Assembly: GCA_965116715.1 (NCBI GenBank) | Contig: OZ220724.1 | Span: forward strand, 62,001-126,000 | DNA: 64,000 bases | Direction: 5' to 3' | DNA from: Poriferisodalis sp965116715 | GTDB taxonomy: Bacteria; Actinomycetota; Acidimicrobiia; Acidimicrobiales; Poriferisodalaceae | Shown: positions 45,605-54,886 of the stretch, in pieces | How positions within the stretch are numbered: the stretch's first letter is position 1 | Layout: the number at the start of each line of letters is the position of its first letter | Translations under genes and position numbers: made by a program | The notes under the pieces: model-generated | The model's input: only the letters and a program-made list of their open reading frames with translations | Database searches by the model: none | What the model was told of the DNA's origin: nothing

Positions 45605-46387
45605 ATGGCCGACGGATTGAGAGTCGAGCGAGACGGGCGTGTCGGCCTGGTGATCATGGATCGCCCGCCCCACAACTTCTTGAGCTACCGCCAAGTGCAC
45701 GACATTGCCGACGCGATGGTCGAGCTGGAATCCGACATGAGCATCGGCTGCGCGGTGCTGGCCGCCGAAGGGCGTTCGTTCTGCGCGGGGGCTGATTTGG
45801 GCGGCGAGGGCGTCGGCGGCGGTGCCGAGGAGAAGGTGGGCGGCAGCGCAACCTTGCAGCTGTACCAGGGCTCGGGGCGACTGTTCGACGTCACCCTGCC
45901 CATCGTGGGAGCGATTCACGGCCCTGCCATCGGCGGCGGCCTGGGTCTGGCGATGGTGCCCGACATCCGCATTACTAGCCCCGAGGCCCGCTTCTGCGCC
46001 AACTTCGCGTCGCTGGGCATCCACCAGGGATTCGGCATGAGCGTCACCATGCCCCTGCTGCTTGGGCCTGAGCGCGCCGCGAAAGTGTTGCTGGGCGCCA
46101 AGCGGTACAAGGGCGACGAGGCAGTCGAGCTCGGCCTGGCTGACGAGTGCGTGCCCGCAGATCAGGTGCGCGACCGTGCGATAGAGGTCGCCCGCGAGAT
46201 CGCTGCGAACGCCCCGCTGGCCGTGCGCGCCATCAAGGCCACGCTGCGGCTCGGCCTCGGTGACAAGGTGCGCGAGATCACCCAACGCGAGGCCGCAGAG
46301 CAGCTGCGCCTGTCAGGCACCGAGGACGCCCGCGAGGGCATGAAGGCTGTGAGCGAACGCCGCCCCGGCAGCTTCGTCGGGCGGTAG
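45605..46387 (+). CDS. Enoyl-CoA hydratase/isomerase family protein
   Basis: From the ATG at 45605 the protein is 260 residues. It contains AAEGRSFCAGADLGG (first oxyanion segment), VGAIHGPAIGGGLGLAMVPD (second oxyanion hole), ANFASLGIHQGFGMSVTM and RPGSFVGR at the end. Crotonase-fold enzymes hydrate or isomerise acyl-CoA. The usual pair of catalytic Glu is not obvious (IHQGFGM replaces typical PE motifs), so hydratase versus other crotonase activity is open. A GTG 18 nt upstream is possible. Confidence 0.88.
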   Translation: MADGLRVERDGRVGLVIMDRPPHNFLSYRQVHDIADAMVELESDMSIGCAVLAAEGRSFCAGADLGGEGVGGGAEEKVGGSATLQLYQGSGRLFDVTLPIVGAIHGPAIGGGLGLAMVPDIRITSPEARFCANFASLGIHQGFGMSVTMPLLLGPERAAKVLLGAKRYKGDEAVELGLADECVPADQVRDRAIEVAREIAANAPLAVRAIKATLRLGLGDKVREITQREAAEQLRLSGTEDAREGMKAVSERRPGSFVGR

Positions 46388-46496
46388 CTCGAGCCTCAGA
46401 CCCGTCGGGTAGTCGCGGTCGAGAGGCCAGCCCCGGCGGCCGCCGATCTCGCCCTGCGACCATACGGTGGTCGGCGGGCGCGACATGATGGACCTG

Positions 46497-47420
46497 ATGA
46501 GTCACATGCGAGTCGCGGTCACGGGCATTCGGGGACTGATCGGCGGAGCGCTCGCCGCGAGCCTGCGTGCCGACGGCCACGGGGTCGTCGGTATCTCCCG
46601 GCGGCCCGATCCGGTTGATTCGTCAGGGGCCGACGACGAGACGGCTGAGCGGGTGGTCGCTTGGGATGTGGCCGCGGGGACCATCGACGCTTCGGCGCTG
46701 GAGGGGCTTGACGCCATCGTCCACCTTGCGGGGGAGAGCATCGGGGGGCGCTGGACCGACAGGCGCAAGGCAGCGATCATGTCCAGCCGGGTCGAGTCCA
46801 CCAAGCTGCTCGCTGACACTGTCCGCACACTCGATGCCAAGCCGTCGGTGTTTGTGTGCGGCTCGGCGATCGGCTTCTACGGCAACCGCGGCGAGGAGGA
46901 GCTGACCGAGCGGTCGCTGCCAGGCGACGGCTTCCTGGCCGATGTGTGCATGCGCTGGGAGCGTGCTGCGGTGCCGATCCCTGATGCAGGGGTGCGGCTG
47001 GTGCGCATACGCACCGGCCTCGTCGTCGGTCCAGGAGCCGAAGCCATCGAGCGGATGGCGACGATCACACGGCTGGGTGCCGGTGGTCCGCTGGGGGGCG
47101 GTCGCCAATGGTGGAGCTGGATCAGCCTGGACGACGAGGTGCGGGCCATCCGCCATCTCATCGACAGCGACGCGAGCGGAGCGTTCAACCTGACAGCTCC
47201 CAATCCCGTCCGCCAGCGCGACTTCCAGCGGGCGCTGAGCGCGGCGTTACGACGCCCGTCGTTCATGCCGGCTCCGGGCTTCGCAATCCGCGCCGCGTTG
47301 GGCGAGATGGGCCAAGCCCTGCTGCTCGACTCGACCCGTGTGCTGCCCGACGCCCTCACCGAGGACGGCTTCGAGTTCACCCATCCCGATGTTGCGGGAG
47401 CGATTGCGCAAGCGCTGTAG
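46497..47420 (+). CDS. TIGR01777-type NAD-dependent epimerase family protein
   Basis: The protein starts MSHMRVAVTGIRGLIGGALA, with the Rossmann dinucleotide loop, and has AIVHLAGESIGGRWTDRRKA, FVCGSAIGFYGNRGEEELTE, VRIRTGLVVGPGAEAIERM and WSWISLDDEVRAIRHLI. The C-terminal DUF1731-like part reads FMPAPGFAIRAALGEMGQAL, ending in TRVLPDALTEDGFEF. This is the YfcH/SulA-type group, whose reaction is uncertain. The start lies among four in-frame ATGs (46485-46506); 46497 is a compromise. Confidence 0.88.
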   Translation: MSHMRVAVTGIRGLIGGALAASLRADGHGVVGISRRPDPVDSSGADDETAERVVAWDVAAGTIDASALEGLDAIVHLAGESIGGRWTDRRKAAIMSSRVESTKLLADTVRTLDAKPSVFVCGSAIGFYGNRGEEELTERSLPGDGFLADVCMRWERAAVPIPDAGVRLVRIRTGLVVGPGAEAIERMATITRLGAGGPLGGGRQWWSWISLDDEVRAIRHLIDSDASGAFNLTAPNPVRQRDFQRALSAALRRPSFMPAPGFAIRAALGEMGQALLLDSTRVLPDALTEDGFEFTHPDVAGAIAQAL

Positions 47421-47470
47421 CGGCGGCGAGCACGCTGTCGAACGAACGCAGGCGTCCTAGCGTGGCCGGC

Positions 47471-49807
47471 ATGAGTCAAGGCAGTGACCGGGGTGGCGAG
47501 TCCGTCAGTTCGCTGGGGGCGACCGTCCGTCGGGATCAGTGGGGGATTGCCCACGTTGAGGCTCCTTCGGCGACGTCGGTGTTCGCCGCCCAGGGCTGGG
47601 TCGCGGCCGACGACCGGATCTGGCAGATGGAGTGGGATCGTCGACGAGCGCTCGGGCGCTGGGCCGAGGTCGTCGGCATGGCGGGCGCCCGGGAGGACGC
47701 CTTCTTCCGCCGGCTGGGGTTGGCGGCGGTTTCCCAAGCTGACTACGCGGCGCTGGACGGGCGCACCCAGGCGATGTGCGAGGCCTACGCACGGGGCGTG
47801 AACCGCTGGCTCGCCGACCACGCCGATGCGCTGCCGGCGGAGTTCGAGCATCACCCGGCACCGCCTGAGCCGTGGGAGCCGTGGCACTGCGTGGCGGTGT
47901 ACAAGCTGCGTCACATCTTCATGGGCACGCTCACCCGCAAGCTGTGGCGTGGGCGGATCATGGCCCAAGCCGGCCCCGAGGCCGTCATGGCCACGGTTGG
48001 CGACATCGAAACAGACGCTGCCATGGTTCCAGGGACCGGTGCTCGCCCCGATCTGCTCGCCGATGCAGCGGGCGTGCTCGACGCGAGCGCAGCCGACATG
48101 ACGGCGCTGGCGGCGGCAATGGACTCCGACGGCGCGTCCAACTCGTGGGCGCTCAGCGGCAATCGCACCGCCAGCGGCACGCCCCTGCTGGCGGGCGACC
48201 CCCACCGGGGCATCGAGTTCCCGAACGTGTACCACCAGTGCCACCTCCGCTGCGACGAGTTCGACGCCATCGGCATGGGCTTCCCCGGCGTGCCCGGCTT
48301 CCCGCACTTCGGCCACAACGCCGAGGTGGCCTGGGGCATCACCCATGGCATGTGCGACGACACCGATGTGTTCGTGGAGCGCTTCGTCGCCGATACCGCA
48401 GGCGGCCCTGCAGACGACCTCGATGGAGATGCTGACCACGCCGGTGGCTGGCTGCTGGACGACGGCACGTCGGTTGCGTGGCGGACTGAATCTTTGGAGA
48501 TCCGCGACGAAGGCACCGTCGAGGTGCTGTGCGGCGCCACGCCCAGGGGCCCGGTGGTGCTCGGCGATCCCGCCGACGGCGTTGCGCTCTCGATGCAGTG
48601 GACCGGCATGTTCGGCGCGGACACGACGCTGGACGCCCTGTGGCCGATGCTGGTCGCGGGCTCGACGGCCGATCTGGTCGAGGCCGTCCGGCCGTGGGTG
48701 CTGCCAGTGAACAACTTGCTGGCGGCCGACCGCGCGGGTTCGATCACGTTCAAGATCCGGGGAAGAGTCGTTGAGCGCTCGACAGCCAGCCGTTGGACGC
48801 CGGTGCCCGGATCCGACGTGTTCGCTTGGGACGGGCTCGAGCCGGTGCCTTTCGAGGCCCTGCCGGAATGGACTGATCCCGAACGTGGCTTCCTGGTCAC
48901 GGCCAACAATCGCACCGCCGACGGCGGTCCGTACATCTCGCTCGACTTTGCCGGCCCGAGCCGTCATGACCGCATCTGCGAGCTGCTGATGCCGATGACG
49001 GGTGCCACTGCGACCGACATGAGCGCCGTCCACGGTGACGTCACATCACTTGTGGCCGCGAACGTGCTCGCTCTGATCTCCGAGTACGCCGTGGAGTGCG
49101 GCCACGAGCTCTCGCACACGCTGCTCGACATGCTTGCCGGTTGGGACCAAGCCATGACCGCCGATTCGGCACCGGCGACCATCTACGCGGTCATCAAGCG
49201 ACGGCTCATCGAGGCCATCGTCGAACGTCTCGGCATCGCCGGGGCTCAGCTGGGCGCCGCAGGATGGCCCCCCGCCGCCGAGGCCAGCCGCATGGCAGCG
49301 GGTGCGGCTACGCGCATGCTCTGTGAGCGGAATCTCGATGCGGTGCCGGGGCTGGACAATCGAATCGGGCTTCGCATGGCGGTCAGTGCGTGCGTGGACG
49401 AGACGGCAGCCGAGCTGTCGCAGCGGCTGGGAGACGACCCGACCGAGTGGACGTGGGGCCGGGTGCATCGCATGGCATCGCCGCACCCGCTCGCGTCGGC
49501 GCTTGCCGCGGCGCGTGACCTGCATCCGCCGGTCGACGGCTGCGCCGGTGACGGTGACACTGTTCGCCAGGGCGGCACAGCGCCCGAGACCGGTGAGCGA
49601 GCCATTCACGGTTCGGTCGCCCGGTACGCGTTCGACCTCGGCGACTGGGACAACTCGGGCTGGGTGGTGCCCCACGGCGTGTCGGGCGTGCGCGGCAGCG
49701 GTCACGACCTCGACCAGCGGCAGGCCTGGCTGGACTGCGAGCTGCTTCCGATGGCCTACAGCCCCCAAGCAGTGGCCGCAGTCACCACCCATGAGCACGA
49801 GATCTAG
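47471..49807 (+). CDS. Penicillin-acylase-type Ntn hydrolase
   Basis: The 778-residue precursor has the arrangement of penicillin acylase/acyl-homoserine-lactone acylase. The alpha part (RRDQWGIAHVEAPSATSVFA, QGWVAADDRIWQMEWDRRRA) is followed by the autocatalytic site DGASNSWALSGNRTASG, where Ser223 becomes the N-terminal nucleophile of the beta chain. LLAGDPHRGIEFPN and HFGHNAEVAWGITHGMCDDT follow. It would hydrolyse an amide bond. No signal peptide is obvious, which is unusual for exported family members. The 3' end overlaps the next hydrolase by 17 nt. Confidence 0.88.
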   Translation: MSQGSDRGGESVSSLGATVRRDQWGIAHVEAPSATSVFAAQGWVAADDRIWQMEWDRRRALGRWAEVVGMAGAREDAFFRRLGLAAVSQADYAALDGRTQAMCEAYARGVNRWLADHADALPAEFEHHPAPPEPWEPWHCVAVYKLRHIFMGTLTRKLWRGRIMAQAGPEAVMATVGDIETDAAMVPGTGARPDLLADAAGVLDASAADMTALAAAMDSDGASNSWALSGNRTASGTPLLAGDPHRGIEFPNVYHQCHLRCDEFDAIGMGFPGVPGFPHFGHNAEVAWGITHGMCDDTDVFVERFVADTAGGPADDLDGDADHAGGWLLDDGTSVAWRTESLEIRDEGTVEVLCGATPRGPVVLGDPADGVALSMQWTGMFGADTTLDALWPMLVAGSTADLVEAVRPWVLPVNNLLAADRAGSITFKIRGRVVERSTASRWTPVPGSDVFAWDGLEPVPFEALPEWTDPERGFLVTANNRTADGGPYISLDFAGPSRHDRICELLMPMTGATATDMSAVHGDVTSLVAANVLALISEYAVECGHELSHTLLDMLAGWDQAMTADSAPATIYAVIKRRLIEAIVERLGIAGAQLGAAGWPPAAEASRMAAGAATRMLCERNLDAVPGLDNRIGLRMAVSACVDETAAELSQRLGDDPTEWTWGRVHRMASPHPLASALAAARDLHPPVDGCAGDGDTVRQGGTAPETGERAIHGSVARYAFDLGDWDNSGWVVPHGVSGVRGSGHDLDQRQAWLDCELLPMAYSPQAVAAVTTHEHEI

Positions 49808-50765
49808 CCCGGTAGCGCAGCACAACCTGTCGCCCGAAGCTGAGGCCTACAAGACGCGGCGCAAGCCCTCGGTGCCGCTTGAGATGCCGGATCTCTCCGA
49901 CCATGCGGCGGTGGCGCATTGGCGAGCCGAGACCAATGCACTGTGGGGGGAAGACGACGATCCGCGGACTCCGCACCGCCGGGAGGTGATCGACGGTGTG
50001 GCGTGCCTGGTGGCCGGACCGTCCACGGCTGTCGGGTCGACCGGCACTGCTGGATCGTCCACGGCGGACCGTTCGCCGACAGTCGCCGAGGTGCCCACGG
50101 TCGTGTACGCACACGGCGGCGGCTATGTGCTGGGCAGCGCGGCTGTAGCGATCCCGATCACCGCACGACTCGCAGCCAGCGGTCTGCAGGTGGTCTCCGT
50201 AGACTACCGCCAGCCTCCTGAGCACCCCTTTCCGGCAGCGCTCGACGATGTCTCGGCCGTGTACCTCGCACTCGCCGCGGGTGGCACGCCCGTGGCGCTC
50301 GCCGGCGACTCGGCCGGCGGTGCCCTTGCGCTCAGCACCGCGGTGACCGCGACCGCTCGCGGCCTGCGGCCCGCAGCGATTGTGCTGTTCAGTCCCTTGC
50401 TCGACCACCTGCACGCACGCCGCCCTGACGATGTCGGTGCCGACTCCCGAGACCGGCAGGAGCAAGCACTCCTGCGTGCTTACGCAGGCGCCGCCGACCC
50501 CGCCGACGCCCGTCTGTCGCCGCTACGCGCTGATCTCGGCGGGTTGCCTGGAGTGCTCGTCCAGGCAGGTGTCGATGAGCCGCTTGCAGTTCAGGCCCGC
50601 GAATTCCAGCGCACGGCCACGGCGGCCGGAGTCGACGTCACGCTCGACCTGTGGGAAGGCCTGTGGCACACCTGGCACTATCACGACCTGCCCGAGGCCG
50701 ACCAGGCCCTCGCCGAAGCTGCTGCCTTCCTGGCAGCGCCCCTCAGGCCTGCAAGTGGGCGGTGA
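49791..50765 (+). CDS. Alpha/beta hydrolase fold-3 (HSL family) esterase
   Basis: The 324-residue protein starts within the penicillin-acylase 3' end (17-nt overlap). The HSL signatures are VVYAHGGGYVLGSAAVAIPI (HGGG oxyanion) and LAGDSAGGALALSTAVTA (GDSAG nucleophile), with PGVLVQAGVDEPLAVQAREF (Asp) and GLWHTWHYHDLPEADQAL (His). It would hydrolyse short acyl esters in the cytoplasm. Overlap and same strand suggest an operon with the amidase-type gene. Confidence 0.85.
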   Translation: MSTRSSPVAQHNLSPEAEAYKTRRKPSVPLEMPDLSDHAAVAHWRAETNALWGEDDDPRTPHRREVIDGVACLVAGPSTAVGSTGTAGSSTADRSPTVAEVPTVVYAHGGGYVLGSAAVAIPITARLAASGLQVVSVDYRQPPEHPFPAALDDVSAVYLALAAGGTPVALAGDSAGGALALSTAVTATARGLRPAAIVLFSPLLDHLHARRPDDVGADSRDRQEQALLRAYAGAADPADARLSPLRADLGGLPGVLVQAGVDEPLAVQAREFQRTATAAGVDVTLDLWEGLWHTWHYHDLPEADQALAEAAAFLAAPLRPASGR

Positions 50766-51009
50766 CGGCCGCGACGACGGCCGCTGACTGCTCGTAGGGG
50801 AGCATGTGGCCGGCGCCGTCGACCAGCTCGATCTTGGCGTCGTAGCCGACCGCGATTGGGACATCACGGCTGCAGCCAACTTCGGAACGCGGTTTTGCGC
50901 CGTCGATGAGTGCGTCTGCGGTCTGTGCCTCGGCTGCTCCGGGCAGAGCGAGAGGCCCCATGAGTATGGCGAGCAGAACGGCGATTCGCTGGCGGCGTAC
51001 GTAGCGCAC
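50743..51009 (-). pseudogene. Chimeric gene scrap: wall-protein signal joined to hydrolase tail
   Basis: The 88-residue ORF begins VRYVRRQRIAVLLAILMGPL. Its first half (ALPGAAEAQTADALIDGAKP, DVPIAVGYDAK) closely resembles the N-terminus of the adjacent RCC1/CAP wall protein (ALPGTAAAQTADAFVDGAEP). The second half, ELVDGAGHMLPYEQSAAVVA, is almost identical to the C-terminus of the alpha/beta hydrolase at 57212-58084, at DNA level too. It looks like a recombination product of two genes present here. It would be exported if expressed, but has no complete domain. Confidence 0.6.
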
Positions 51010-51130
51010 CCGCGTGTTCTCTTCGACGATCCGCCAGCCGTACGCGGCACCACTCGGCTGCACAGTGCCGAGGGCTTGATCGCCGACGAGCCGGACGGCG
51101 AGTTGCACGGCAAGCAGGAGAGAGCTGGCG

Positions 51131-54100
51131 TTACCCGTCGCTGGTTGGCCCCCAGTCCCAATCCTCGAAGCTCGTGGGACCCCAGCCCCAACAGGTAATG
51201 GTGCCGTCGGTGCGCAGCGCACATGAATCGAACCAGCCAGCGGAGACCGACGTGAAGGTGCCCGAAGGCACCGATTGCGCGTCCGCCGGGTGGCCCCAGC
51301 AGGCGATGGTGCCGTTGTTGCGCAGCCCGCATGCGCGATCAACCCCAGCGGAGACTGCGGTGAAGGTGCCTGACGGCACATCCCACAACCAGTTCTCGAC
51401 GCCAAAGCCCCAGCAGGTGATTGTGCCGTTGGTGCGCACCCCGCACGCATGCGGGAAACCGGCCGAGACCGCGCTGAAGGTGCCCGACGGTACGTCGGTC
51501 AGCCAGCGCTCCGCTCCCCAGCAGACGATGGTGCGGTCCGTGCGCAGCCCGCAGAATGCAGATCCACCGGAGATCTGCGTGAAGGTGCCTGACGGCGGGT
51601 CCGGCAGGCTGACGTCATCACTGAGGGGTCCGTTGGCCCAGCATGCGATGGTGCCGTCGGTTCGCAGCCCGCACGAGTCAAGCTGCCGGACGGCAAGTGC
51701 GGCGAAGACTCCCGCGGGGACACGAGCTTCGCCGGTCTCGTAGTAGGCACCCCAGCAGGCCACGGTGCCGTCGTTGCGCAGCCCGCAGGAGCGAGAGTCG
51801 CCGACGTCGATCGCGGTGAAGGTGCCCGAAGGTGCATTGGTCTGACCCAAGCTGCCGAGTCCCACCCATCCCCAGCAGGTGATGGCGCCGTCGGTTCGCA
51901 GCCCGCATGCATGGCTGTCGCCGACGGAGACTGCGTCGAATGTGTCCGACGTCGACCTGGTACTGGCCCGATTGTCAGTGGGCGAGCTGGAGAAGTTCTG
52001 AGTGAACCACATGGTGCCGTTGGCGCCGATTGCGACGCCGACGCCGATGCTCGTGAATCCGGCCCGCACCATGTTCGCATAGTGACCCGGGCTGTCGACG
52101 AGGGCGTCGAATGCTTGCCGGGTTCCGCGGGCTGTGGCGATGTTCTCGCCGGGCAAGCGGCTTACGCCTACCGGGTACTGCTCTGAGAAGAAGGGGTTGT
52201 GCTGGAAGTCGCCCGTCTCGCACATGGTCTGTGACCAGCGGCGGGCGACGACCCCCACTGCCGCATTCGGCGCCAGCGGCGCTACGCCGACGCGCGCACG
52301 CAGATCGTTGACGAGGCGGATCATCTCGGCCTCGGCGCTGTCAATGGCTGCACCAGCCGCCGTACAGGAGTCCGTCGCCATCGTTTCGCGCAACCCGTCG
52401 GGAATGTCCGTCTCTCCCTCAAAGCTCTTGCCCCAGCAGATGACGGTGCCGTTCGAACGCATGCCGCATGAATGCTGGCCGCCGGCGTCGACTGCCGTGA
52501 AGGTGCCCGCCGGCGCTTTGGCCTGCCCATTGGAGAAGATGTTCGCGGACCGGTTTTCCCCCCAGCACGCGATGTGACCGTTCGTGCGAATTCCGCACGA
52601 ATGGATGCCGCCGGCCGCGACCGCGGTGAAGGTGCCTGTCGGCGCGTCGGTCTGCCCGTCATCGTTGTGACCCCAGCAGGTGACGCTGCCATCTAAGCGC
52701 AGACCACACGAATGGAACCACCCGGCGGCGACGGCCCTGAAGGTCCCGCCAGGCGCACGGGTCTGACCGTATTGGTTGTGTCCCCAGCAGTGGACGGTGC
52801 CGTCTGCGCGTACCCCGCACGAGTGAGCGGCGCCGGCGGCGACTGTCGTGTAGGTGCCTGCCGGCGCGTTGGCCTGCCCGTCGTCGTTGCGACCCCAGCA
52901 GGTGAGCGTGCCGGTCGTGCGGACTCCGCACGAATGCAGCCCTGCGGCGGCGATGGCGGTGAAGGTGCCCAACGGAGCATCGGCTTGGCCGACGTGACTG
53001 TCATGGCTGTCGGTGTTGGCACCCCAGCATGCGACGGTGCGGTCCGTGCGCAGCCCGCATGAGTGCTCGCCGGAACCGCTGATGGCAGTGAAGCCTCCGG
53101 AAGGCGCGTCGAGCTGTCCTTTGTCCCCCGTGGCACCAGCGTCGAACTTCTTCCCCCAGCAGGTGATGTTGTCGTCGTTGCCGAGAGCGCATGAGAAGCC
53201 GTTGCCGGCGGTGACCGTCGCGTGTGCCAACGCGGGCGTGGCGGTGGTCTGCTCGGTGGTGGTGTCAGTTCCGGCGGTGGGGTCGCCGCTGGCGTGGCGG
53301 CCGACGAGTTGTGCGGTGGCCCAGCGGTCTGTGCCTGCGAAGCGTGTCATGTCTCGGCCGGCGATCTTGGCGGTGGGCACCGCCGCAATACCGCCGACAA
53401 CGAAGCCGCTCTTGCCGGCGGCGTCGATGCGTGCTTGCTGGCTCGCGGGCATCCCGCTGTCGCGGGGACCGGCGAGGATCACACAGTCGGTGCCGATGAC
53501 CCCTGCGAGGGTGATCGCGCTGTAGATGTCGGACTGCGCCTTGGTATCGGAGCCGACCACGATGGGGTCGTCGCCGACACAGTCGGACGCGATCCACGGC
53601 TCGGCGCCCCGCAGGTGCACCCCTGGCTGCCGCACGTCGTCAGGAGCCGTCAGAGACGTGTCGGGCGTGGGCGCGGCGGGCGCTGTGCCTCCGGCGAGGG
53701 ACCGGGCCTCGCTGCCCACGAGCTGTGCGGTGGCCCAGCGGTCCGCCCCCGCCAGGCGCGTCATGGTGCGGCCTGCGGCCTTAGCAGCCGGCACGGCTGC
53801 GGTGCCGCCCACGATGTAGCCGCCTGCCGACGCAGCGTCGAGCCGTGCCTGCTGGTTCGCAGGCATGTCTCCATCACGCGGACCCGCCAGGATCACGCAA
53901 TCGGTGTCCAAGACTCCTGCGAGGGTGACGGCGCTGTAGATGTCGGATTGCGCCTTGGCGTCCGAACCGGCCACGATCGGGACATCGCCGTTGCAGTCGG
54001 ACGCTGTCCACGGTTCGGCACCGTCCACGAACGCGTCTGCGGTCTGTGCAGCCGCTGTTCCGGGCAGCGCGAGCGGGCCAGCAAGCACCGCGCCGAGCAG

Positions 54101-54160
54101 GGCAGAGACTATTCGGCGTCGTCGGTTGCGCACCAGCCTCTCCTCGCGACGGTCCGCCAA
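51131..54160 (-). CDS. Secreted RCC1-repeat/CAP wall-binding protein
   Basis: A 1,009-residue protein begins with a signal peptide (SALLGAVLAGPLALPGTAAA). Two wall-binding-like units follow (VTLAGVLDTDCVILAGPRD, GGYIVGGTAAVPAAKAAGR, RLAGADRWATAQLVG). Next comes a block of about seven RCC1-type blades with the recurring HSCGLRTDGTVTCWG pattern, then a CAP/SCP domain (ENIATARGTRQAFDALVDSP, NMVRAGFTSIGVGV). A second block of about seven blades ends the protein. Each blade carries two Cys, which suggests disulfides outside the cell. A single CAP domain is inserted between two beta-propellers. Confidence 0.85.
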   Translation of the reverse strand: MADRREERLVRNRRRRIVSALLGAVLAGPLALPGTAAAQTADAFVDGAEPWTASDCNGDVPIVAGSDAKAQSDIYSAVTLAGVLDTDCVILAGPRDGDMPANQQARLDAASAGGYIVGGTAAVPAAKAAGRTMTRLAGADRWATAQLVGSEARSLAGGTAPAAPTPDTSLTAPDDVRQPGVHLRGAEPWIASDCVGDDPIVVGSDTKAQSDIYSAITLAGVIGTDCVILAGPRDSGMPASQQARIDAAGKSGFVVGGIAAVPTAKIAGRDMTRFAGTDRWATAQLVGRHASGDPTAGTDTTTEQTTATPALAHATVTAGNGFSCALGNDDNITCWGKKFDAGATGDKGQLDAPSGGFTAISGSGEHSCGLRTDRTVACWGANTDSHDSHVGQADAPLGTFTAIAAAGLHSCGVRTTGTLTCWGRNDDGQANAPAGTYTTVAAGAAHSCGVRADGTVHCWGHNQYGQTRAPGGTFRAVAAGWFHSCGLRLDGSVTCWGHNDDGQTDAPTGTFTAVAAGGIHSCGIRTNGHIACWGENRSANIFSNGQAKAPAGTFTAVDAGGQHSCGMRSNGTVICWGKSFEGETDIPDGLRETMATDSCTAAGAAIDSAEAEMIRLVNDLRARVGVAPLAPNAAVGVVARRWSQTMCETGDFQHNPFFSEQYPVGVSRLPGENIATARGTRQAFDALVDSPGHYANMVRAGFTSIGVGVAIGANGTMWFTQNFSSSPTDNRASTRSTSDTFDAVSVGDSHACGLRTDGAITCWGWVGLGSLGQTNAPSGTFTAIDVGDSRSCGLRNDGTVACWGAYYETGEARVPAGVFAALAVRQLDSCGLRTDGTIACWANGPLSDDVSLPDPPSGTFTQISGGSAFCGLRTDRTIVCWGAERWLTDVPSGTFSAVSAGFPHACGVRTNGTITCWGFGVENWLWDVPSGTFTAVSAGVDRACGLRNNGTIACWGHPADAQSVPSGTFTSVSAGWFDSCALRTDGTITCWGWGPTSFEDWDWGPTSDG

Positions 54161-54281
54161 CTGTACGCGGCACCCGCTCTCCTGCGTGTGAAGAACTCGC
54201 TATTCCGACGTCTGACAGGCTGAATTCCCCATCGGGACTTCTGCAGCGAACGTGTCGCCGCACGGGCCGCACCCGCGAGGG

Positions 54282-54509
54282 CTATTTCCTCGCAGCGGAC
54301 CATTCGTTGCGAGAGATTCCGGCTTGGCTCAGGATGATTGCGAGCAATTGAGGACTGATGTCACCGCTGTGCGGATTCGGCAAGCGCAGCTTGCGGTTGC
54401 CGCTGTGCATCATCTGGTGCTTGCTGCCGTGCCACGGACCCGTCCAGCCAAGCCTTCTCAGTGTCTTGATCAGTTCCCGACGGCTGACCGGGCTGAGCCG
54501 GGAGCTCAT
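54282..54509 (-). CDS. hicA: HicA-type toxin
   Basis: The 75-residue protein has SRRELIKTLRRLGWTGPWHG followed by SKHQMMHSGNRKLRLPNPHS and DISPQLLAIILSQAGISR, the dsRBD-like HicA fold with the catalytic His in the GSKH segment. HicA cuts mRNA without the ribosome. Its ATG overlaps the antitoxin stop in a 4-nt junction. The antitoxin-first order is the reverse of the classical hicAB order. Confidence 0.88.
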   Translation of the reverse strand: MSSRLSPVSRRELIKTLRRLGWTGPWHGSKHQMMHSGNRKLRLPNPHSGDISPQLLAIILSQAGISRNEWSAARK

Positions 54510-54814
54510 CGTGCGACGTAGAGGCTCACCCCATCGATGCTGGGAATGTCGTCGTCGCCGTGCTCAATCTTCAAGGCGGCCCAGTCGATGAGCACTTCGA
54601 AGAGTTCTTGCTTGGCCGCCGGCACATCCGCGCCGTGCGCCCATACGCCTTGCAGGCCGTCAACTGTCGCCACAACCCCGGCCGGGTCGTCGATGTCCTG
54701 CAGATCGACGTGCTCAAGGGCCGCTACTGCCCACGCCTCGATCCGCGCCGGTTCTATGTGCGCGGCGTCAACGGCGGGCGGTCGCTGGCCGGAAATCACG
54801 TCTTTGCTGCTCAC
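54506..54814 (-). CDS. hicB: HicB-like antitoxin
   Basis: The 102-residue acidic protein carries GLQGVWAHGADVPAAKQELF and VLIDWAALKIEHGDDDIPSI, the HicB degenerate-RNase-H layout (xVWAxGDxxxEAxxEL, then a WxxxxxxxGDxxP segment). The family has no reliable catalytic residues. It lies upstream of HicA and overlaps it by 4 nt. The N-terminal ~35 residues are divergent and could include DNA-binding. Confidence 0.8.
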   Translation of the reverse strand: MSSKDVISGQRPPAVDAAHIEPARIEAWAVAALEHVDLQDIDDPAGVVATVDGLQGVWAHGADVPAAKQELFEVLIDWAALKIEHGDDDIPSIDGVSLYVAR

Positions 54815-54886
54815 TCACACAGTCTCTCACGCTGTGTCGCTGGCAGCGTTCCGATTTTTTCATACGTCGAGGAACCGGTCGTGCTC

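Noticed and set aside
46877..49033. 718-residue minus-strand ORF
   Set aside because: Antisense to the epimerase and penicillin-acylase genes, both strongly supported; no recognisable domain.
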